Shown here in pieces: positions 59,064 to 64,000 of a stretch of DNA of 64,000 nucleotides; the stretch's first letter is position 1; each line of letters opens with the position of its first letter. The stretch lies in assembly GCA_039931065.1 (NCBI GenBank), contig JBDTSP010000004.1, positions 62,001 to 126,000 of the forward strand, read 5' to 3'. The DNA is from CADEED01 sp039931065. GTDB taxonomy: Bacteria > Pseudomonadota > Gammaproteobacteria > Steroidobacterales > Steroidobacteraceae. A model generated the notes under the pieces. It was not told where the DNA came from and ran no database searches. It saw only the letters and a program-made list of their open reading frames with translations. Both the position numbers and the translations under genes were made by a program.

Positions 59064-60296
59064 TCACTCGTATCGCAGTGCTTCGATCGGATCGAGGCGC
59101 GACGCCTTTCGCGCCGGATACAGCCCGAACACCACGCCGACCCCGGCGCTGACCGCCAGCGCCGCCACCACGATCCCGGTGCGGGTGACCATCGTCCAGC
59201 CGAACTTGCTTGCGAGCAGGTAGCCGAAGCCGACGCCGAAGATGACCCCCAGCGCACCGCCAATCGCGGCGAGCACCAGTGCCTCGACCAGGAATTGCGC
59301 CATGATGTCCGCGGGCTGCGCGCCAACGGCCATACGAATACCGATCTCGCGTGTCCGCTCGGTGACCGACACCAGCATGATGTTCATCACGCCGATGCCA
59401 CCGACGAGCAGCGAGACCAGCGCCACCGAAAACAACAGGCTGGTGACGGTGTCCTGGGTCGAGGTGAGCATGCTGGTCATTTCCGCCATGCTGCTGGTGG
59501 AGAAGTCGTTTTCGTCATCGGGCCCGAGACGATGGCGTTCGCGCAGCAACGCGCCGATTTCCTGGCGCGCGCGCGGAATGGCTTCGGGCGATACGGCACT
59601 CACGAAGATCCGGCCGGGTACGAACTTGCCGAGTCCGCGCTGCATGCGTGACTGGAAGGTCGACATCGGAATAAAAATGACGTCGTCCTGATCAGAACCC
59701 ATCGCGTTCTGACCTTTGCGCTCGAGCACACCGATGATCGTGAAAGGAGCGTCGCGTATCCGGATGATCTGGCCGATGGGATCGACGCCGGGGCCGAACA
59801 GATTTTCAGAAGCTGTCTGACCCACCACCGCATTCTTCGCGGCGCCCGCCTGGTCCGACGCGGTGAACATCGCGCCGCTCGACACGGGCCAGTTGCGGAT
59901 CGTGAAGAAATCAGGTGTCGTGCCCGTGATCTGCGTATTCCAGGTATTGGTCTCGGAAATCACCGGCTGCGAAGAATTCATCTGCGGCGCGACCGCGGCC
60001 ACCGACGGCAGCTCGGTCTGGATGGCTCTCAGGTCTTCCCAGGTGATGGTGGGTTGTGAGCCCTGGCCACCGCGACCGCCGGGTCCCTGGCTCGATCCCG
60101 AGAACAACATGACGATGTTCGTCCCGGCGCCTTCGATCTGCGCCCGCACGCGCGACTTCGCGCCCTCGCCGATCGACTGCATGAAGATCACGGCGCCGAC
60201 GCCAATGATGATGCCGAGCGCGGTGAGAAAGGAGCGCATCTTGTTTCGCGTCAGCGCGATTCCCGCGAGCCGCAGTGTTTCACCGGCCGAAATCAT
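59064..60296 (-). CDS. MacB-type ABC transporter permease
   Basis: Inner-membrane protein of 410 residues with the MacB layout: N-terminal helix (MRSFLTALGIIIGVGAVIFM), a periplasmic domain (about 45-280) and three C-terminal FtsX helices (VALVSLLVGGIGVMNIMLVS, TERTREIGIRMAVGA motif). In this operon the ATPase is separate, unlike E. coli MacB where they are fused. Start overlaps the ATPase stop by ATGA. Confidence 0.9.
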   Translation of the reverse strand: MISAGETLRLAGIALTRNKMRSFLTALGIIIGVGAVIFMQSIGEGAKSRVRAQIEGAGTNIVMLFSGSSQGPGGRGGQGSQPTITWEDLRAIQTELPSVAAVAPQMNSSQPVISETNTWNTQITGTTPDFFTIRNWPVSSGAMFTASDQAGAAKNAVVGQTASENLFGPGVDPIGQIIRIRDAPFTIIGVLERKGQNAMGSDQDDVIFIPMSTFQSRMQRGLGKFVPGRIFVSAVSPEAIPRARQEIGALLRERHRLGPDDENDFSTSSMAEMTSMLTSTQDTVTSLLFSVALVSLLVGGIGVMNIMLVSVTERTREIGIRMAVGAQPADIMAQFLVEALVLAAIGGALGVIFGVGFGYLLASKFGWTMVTRTGIVVAALAVSAGVGVVFGLYPARKASRLDPIEALRYE

Positions 60297-60997
60297 GAGG
60301 CCTCCTTGAGCACGGGTTTCTGTCGCTCGTCGTTGACGACCGCGCCATCCTTGAGCAGTAGTTTGCGTGCCGCGTACGCGGCGACGTCCGGTTCATGTGT
60401 GACGAACACGATGGTCATGCCCGAGGCTTGCAATTCCGTGAGCAGCTTCATGATCTCGATCGTGGTGGCCGAATCGAGGTTGCCGGTCGGCTCGTCCGCG
60501 AGGATCAACGGCGGATTGGTGACCAGCGCACGCGCGATCGCCACGCGCTGCTGCTGGCCGCCCGACAATTGCGATGGAAGGTGCCCGGCGCGATGCGAGA
60601 GCCCGACGCGATCGAGCGCCTCCTTGGCGCGTTTGCGCCGCTCGGCCAGCGGCACCTTGGCATAGATCAGCGGCAGCTCGACGTTTTCCGCCGCGGAGGT
60701 GCGCTTGAGCAGGTTGAAGCTCTGGAACACGAAGCCGATGAATTCGTTGCGCACTTTCGCGAGTTCGATGCGCGACAACTTGGCGACGTCCCTGTCACCC
60801 AGCAGGTAGCTGCCGCGCGACGGCGAATCGAGGCAGCCGAGCAGGTTCATCAAGGTCGACTTGCCCGACCCCGAGGAGCCGGTAATCGCGACGAATTCGC
60901 CGCGTTCGATCGACAGGTTGACGTCGTGCAGCGCGGCGAATTCCGTGTCGCCGGATTGATAGATCTTGCCGAGATTGCGCAGTTCGATGAGGGCCAT
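60293..60997 (-). CDS. MacB-type ABC transporter ATP-binding protein
   Basis: 234 residues: Walker A GSSGSGKSTLMNLLG, signature LSGGQQQRVAIARALV, Walker B PLILADEPTGNLDSATT, and H-loop FVTHEPDVAAYA. LolD/MacB-like subfamily. Powers the export or mechanotransmission system with the adjoining permease and periplasmic adaptor. Confidence 0.92.
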   Translation of the reverse strand: MALIELRNLGKIYQSGDTEFAALHDVNLSIERGEFVAITGSSGSGKSTLMNLLGCLDSPSRGSYLLGDRDVAKLSRIELAKVRNEFIGFVFQSFNLLKRTSAAENVELPLIYAKVPLAERRKRAKEALDRVGLSHRAGHLPSQLSGGQQQRVAIARALVTNPPLILADEPTGNLDSATTIEIMKLLTELQASGMTIVFVTHEPDVAAYAARKLLLKDGAVVNDERQKPVLKEAS

Positions 60998-61012
60998 GGC
61001 CGCGCGGACTAA

Positions 61013-62314
61013 CTAAAGAATCCGCGGACCGCGCTGGCCCTGCCCGCGCTGCCCCTGCGGGTTCTGTCCGGCGACACCGACGATGACGGCTTCGCCTTCC
61101 TTGAGGTCGCCGCCGGTGATCTCCGTGACGCGTCCATCAGTGAGCCCGGTGGTCACCGAACGCGGTACCGGCACGCCATCGATCAGCACGTAGATCGTGC
61201 GCTTGACGACGGCCGGAGTCGCATCGTCGCCGTCTCCATCCCGGTCGCGACGCTGGCCGGCACCCGCGGCACCACCACCCTGGGCAGCGCCACCCGGGGC
61301 AGCGCCACCCTGCGCACCTGAGCGCTGAGAAGGCTGATCCACCGCGGCGCCTTCGGGCCGGAAACGCAGCGCCGTGTTCGGCACGGCGATCACGTCACGC
61401 CGGCGATCCGCAACGATGCTGACCGTCGCGGTCATTCCGGGCTTGAGCTTGAGATCGGGGTTCGCGACGTCGATCACGGCGTCGTAGGTCACCACGTTCT
61501 GCACGATCTGCGGCGCGTTGCGGATGTCGCGGATCGAGCCGCGGAACGGTTCGCCCGGATAGGCATCCACCGTGAAAGTGACCCGCATGCCGTTCTTGAG
61601 CCGGCCGATGTCGGACTCCGCGACGTTCGTGTGGACTTCCATCGCGCGCAGGTCCTGCGCGATGGTGAAGATGACCGGTGCCGACAACGATGCGGCCACC
61701 GTCTGGCCCTTGTTCACCGCGCGCGAAATGACGACGCCGTCGGTGGGCGAAAGGATGTCGGTGTAGCGCAGATTCGTCCTGGCCTGTTCGAGTTGCGCGC
61801 GTGCCTGCGCGAGCTGGCCCACCCCCTGGTCCACCGAGGCGCGCGCCGCGCGGCCCGTGGCCACGGCGTTGTCGCGTTCGGTTTCGGAGATCAGTCGCTG
61901 CGCGTACACGTCGCTGGCGCGCTTCGCCTGGCGTTCCGCATCGTCCGCCGTGACGGTCAGCCGGGTGACGTTGGCGCGCGCGGCCGTGACATTGGCTTCG
62001 GCCTGCACGACTGCCGCCTGGAACAGCGCAGGATCGATCTTCGCGATCAACTCGCCCTTCTTCACCGGCGAGTTGAAATCGGCGTACAGCTCCTGGACGC
62101 GGCCTGAAACCTGGCTGCCCACATCGACCGTGACGACCGCCTGCAGGCTGCCCGAGGTGCTGACTCTCGCGACGATGCTGCCTTTCTCGACAACGGTTGT
62201 TTGGTACTCGGCGGCGGAATCGCCGCCGGCCAACCAGCGATAGAGCCCGAACAGGACGATGAGGACTAACGCAATCAGCCCGATCAGGCGTGCGCGGGAA
62301 AGTTGTTTGAGCAA
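61013..62314 (-). CDS. MacA-type periplasmic adaptor (HlyD family)
   Basis: 433 residues: an N-terminal transmembrane anchor (ARLIGLIALVLIVLFGLYRW), lipoyl halves (STSGSLQAVVTVDVGSQVSG and NLRYTDILSPTDGVVISRAV), an alpha-hairpin between them and a beta-barrel domain. A glycine/alanine/glutamine-rich low-complexity stretch (GAQGGAAPGGAAQGGGAAGA) follows near residue 340, and the C-terminus is GQRGQGQRG. First gene of the MacAB-like operon; the outer-membrane partner is not in the window. Confidence 0.9.
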   Translation of the reverse strand: MLKQLSRARLIGLIALVLIVLFGLYRWLAGGDSAAEYQTTVVEKGSIVARVSTSGSLQAVVTVDVGSQVSGRVQELYADFNSPVKKGELIAKIDPALFQAAVVQAEANVTAARANVTRLTVTADDAERQAKRASDVYAQRLISETERDNAVATGRAARASVDQGVGQLAQARAQLEQARTNLRYTDILSPTDGVVISRAVNKGQTVAASLSAPVIFTIAQDLRAMEVHTNVAESDIGRLKNGMRVTFTVDAYPGEPFRGSIRDIRNAPQIVQNVVTYDAVIDVANPDLKLKPGMTATVSIVADRRRDVIAVPNTALRFRPEGAAVDQPSQRSGAQGGAAPGGAAQGGGAAGAGQRRDRDGDGDDATPAVVKRTIYVLIDGVPVPRSVTTGLTDGRVTEITGGDLKEGEAVIVGVAGQNPQGQRGQGQRGPRIL

Positions 62315-62398
62315 AGTCGTATCCGATCTGACGTGGCGCGCAACCAGTGTAGATCAGTCAGGGGGCCGGGCGTTCCCCCTAATTCTCATGAATCGATG

Positions 62399-64000
62399 TC
62401 AACCGCGGCGGGCTATCGGCGTTGCGTCGATATTCGAAACATTGCTTTTCGGAAAGGTTGCCATCCCGGCGCGCAACATCGGCTCGATATCGGCCGAGCC
62501 CAGCGGCCGGCCATGCAAGTACCCCTGCGACTGATCGCAACCCATCTGCGCAAGCATCTCGAGCTGTTCGGGCGTTTCCACGCCCTCTGCCACCGTGGTC
62601 ATGTTGAACGCCCGTCCGAGGGCGATGATGGTCTCGGCCACCGTCCGGCCGGTGCCACTGGTCGTCAGCTGGCTCACGAAACACCGGTCGATCTTGAGCA
62701 TGTCGACGGGCAACTCGGCCAGGCGGCTCAGTGACGAATACCCCGTGCCGAAATCGTCGATGGCCACCCGAATTCCCGACCGGCGCAAAACGCGCAGTTG
62801 AGAAACCGCCGAACTCACGTCGTCGATCAGGACCCCTTCGGTGATCTCGATGTCGATGCCGATATCGTCGCTGCGCCACTCGCCCACCAGGTCGAGCAGG
62901 TGATCCGCAAAGGAGCGCCGTCGCAATTGCACCGGCGAGATGTTCACGGCCACGCGCCCCGGCGACAACCCGTTTCCCTGCCAGCGGCGCAGGTCCGCCG
63001 CGGCCTGGCGCAGGATCCAGTCGCCGAGCGGCACGATCAAACCACTGGATTCGATCAGAGACAGGAACGCGCCCGGCATGACGAGTCCGGCCTCGGGATC
63101 GCGCCAGCGCACCAGCGCTTCGAGCCCGCGGATCTGACCGCTGCGTATGTCCACCTTCGGCTGGTAGTGCAGTTCGAATTCCTGGCGTTCAACCGCGCCG
63201 CGCAGCCGATGCTCCATGGTCATGCGCGAAACCACCGCCGAACTGAGTTCGAGGCGATGCGGCTGATATTTTTCACCGCTGCTCTTGGCGCTGCGCAACG
63301 CGCCTTCGGCGTTTTGTACCAGCGCGTTGGCATCGTGGCCATTGTCCGGATAACGCGCGAAACCGCATTTCACATCGACCGGAATGCCGCGGCCATCGAC
63401 ATTGAAGGGCGCGCGGAAGATCGCGATGACCTGCTCCTGCATCCAGTGCACGGCTTCATCCTCGTCACCGGCCGCTTCCATGAGCAGGCCGAAGGTGCCG
63501 CCGCCGAAATGCGCCAGCAAATCGGTCGAATCCATGTGCCGCTTGAGGCGGTCGGCCACCTGCTGCAGCAACAGGTCGCCGGCGTGCCGGCCGAATGAAT
63601 CGTTGATCGTCGAAAGTTGTTCGATATCGAGCACCGCAACGGCGGGTGTGCCGCGCCGGCCGATCTTCGGTTCGAGCGCACGCACCAGCCGCTCGCAGAA
63701 CAAGCTGCGTTTGGCGAGACCGGTGAGCGGGTCGAAGTAGGACAGGAACCTGACCTCGTCTTCCTTGTGCAGGTACTGCAAGGCGAAGGAAAGGTTCGCG
63801 ACCAGCTCGCGCAACATGCGCGACTCTTCGTCGCCGACCGCGCCGACGTCGTACGAGGTGAGCATCAGCGCGCCGACCGGCGTGCGGTCGACCAGCAGTG
63901 GATAGGCGACCACGCCCCTGAACCCGGAATCCATCAGGGGCGCGCGCGCGGCGAGCGACATCTCGAGCGTCTGCAGATCGTTGCAGACCATCGATGCGCC
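62399..64000 (-). CDS. GAF-GGDEF-EAL signalling protein (partial, N-terminus beyond window)
   Basis: About 530 residues visible. The end of a GAF-like sensor (LVDRTPVGALMLTSYDVGAV) leads into a GGDEF domain whose signature is HFGGGTFGLL instead of GGDEF, so it is probably not a cyclase. An EAL domain follows with GLEALVRWRDPEAGLVMPG, IDIEITEGVL, IDDFGTGYSSLSRLAELPVD and TVAEGVETPEQLEML, where metal and catalytic residues look intact. It should hydrolyse cyclic di-GMP. The frame remains open to the window edge. Confidence 0.9.
   Translation of the reverse strand, partial: GASMVCNDLQTLEMSLAARAPLMDSGFRGVVAYPLLVDRTPVGALMLTSYDVGAVGDEESRMLRELVANLSFALQYLHKEDEVRFLSYFDPLTGLAKRSLFCERLVRALEPKIGRRGTPAVAVLDIEQLSTINDSFGRHAGDLLLQQVADRLKRHMDSTDLLAHFGGGTFGLLMEAAGDEDEAVHWMQEQVIAIFRAPFNVDGRGIPVDVKCGFARYPDNGHDANALVQNAEGALRSAKSSGEKYQPHRLELSSAVVSRMTMEHRLRGAVERQEFELHYQPKVDIRSGQIRGLEALVRWRDPEAGLVMPGAFLSLIESSGLIVPLGDWILRQAAADLRRWQGNGLSPGRVAVNISPVQLRRRSFADHLLDLVGEWRSDDIGIDIEITEGVLIDDVSSAVSQLRVLRRSGIRVAIDDFGTGYSSLSRLAELPVDMLKIDRCFVSQLTTSGTGRTVAETIIALGRAFNMTTVAEGVETPEQLEMLAQMGCDQSQGYLHGRPLGSADIEPMLRAGMATFPKSNVSNIDATPIARRG

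Overview
The window looks like a high-GC gammaproteobacterial chromosome segment. It carries many TonB-type and exported catabolic enzymes, an NAD-dependent formate dehydrogenase, a proteobacterial SAH riboswitch and a xyl-box-like operator. I infer a relative of Steroidobacterales or Xanthomonadales; no rRNA or marker gene here proves it. Genes are dense, mostly on the minus strand and often overlapping by ATGA. No tRNA, rRNA, CRISPR array, intact insertion sequence or prophage was recognised.

Region by region. 1-9.7 kb: partial xylulokinase with a xyl-box-like operator, aldo/keto reductase, outer-membrane barrel protein, acetoacetyl-CoA synthetase, a stretch of broken genes (MFS transporter, DUF3237, flagellin end), a GH172/DUF2961 protein with a cupin, a small HTH protein and a lipocalin. 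9.7-22.4 kb (minus): one-carbon and methyl-cycle run, in transcription order MTHFR-like, adenosine kinase-like, metK, [SAH riboswitch] ahcY, folD, fdhD, fdsG, fdsB, fdsA, fdsD, second MTHFR-like gene. 22.4-28.6 kb: MFS remnant, TonB-dependent receptor, SDR remnant, PQQ alcohol dehydrogenase with a cytochrome c domain, TonB receptor remnant. 28.7-37.7 kb: LysR regulator, then (minus) a seven-gene operon for a six-subunit membrane complex of the hydrogenase-4/complex I superfamily whose large subunit has lost the NiFe-binding cysteines (Ehr-like), ending in a spermidine-synthase-like gene. 37.8-49.9 kb: small RHH protein, fatty acid desaturase, aldo/keto reductase and the complete protocatechuate 4,5-cleavage pathway (ligJ, DUF1932 dehydrogenase, ligI, ligK, ligU on minus; ligA, ligB, ligC on plus), a LysR regulator and pobA. 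49.9-64 kb: GNAT, Tat-exported enolase-superfamily enzyme, frameshifted M20 peptidase, exported D-2-hydroxyacid dehydrogenase, glycogen phosphorylase, NTF2-like protein, Tat-exported Gfo/Idh/MocA oxidoreductase, MacAB-like export genes and a partial GGDEF/EAL protein.

How it fits together. PobA makes protocatechuate from 4-hydroxybenzoate; LigAB cleaves it; LigC, I, U, J and K carry it to pyruvate and oxaloacetate. The one-carbon operon could oxidise methyl groups (methyl-THF, methylene-THF, formyl-THF, formate, CO2) while MetK, AhcY and adenosine kinase service SAM-dependent methylation. A link between these two blocks, as in disposal of methoxyl groups from lignin aromatics, is a hypothesis. 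Palindromic REP-like repeats sit at gene 3' ends and supply the last codons of at least two proteins.
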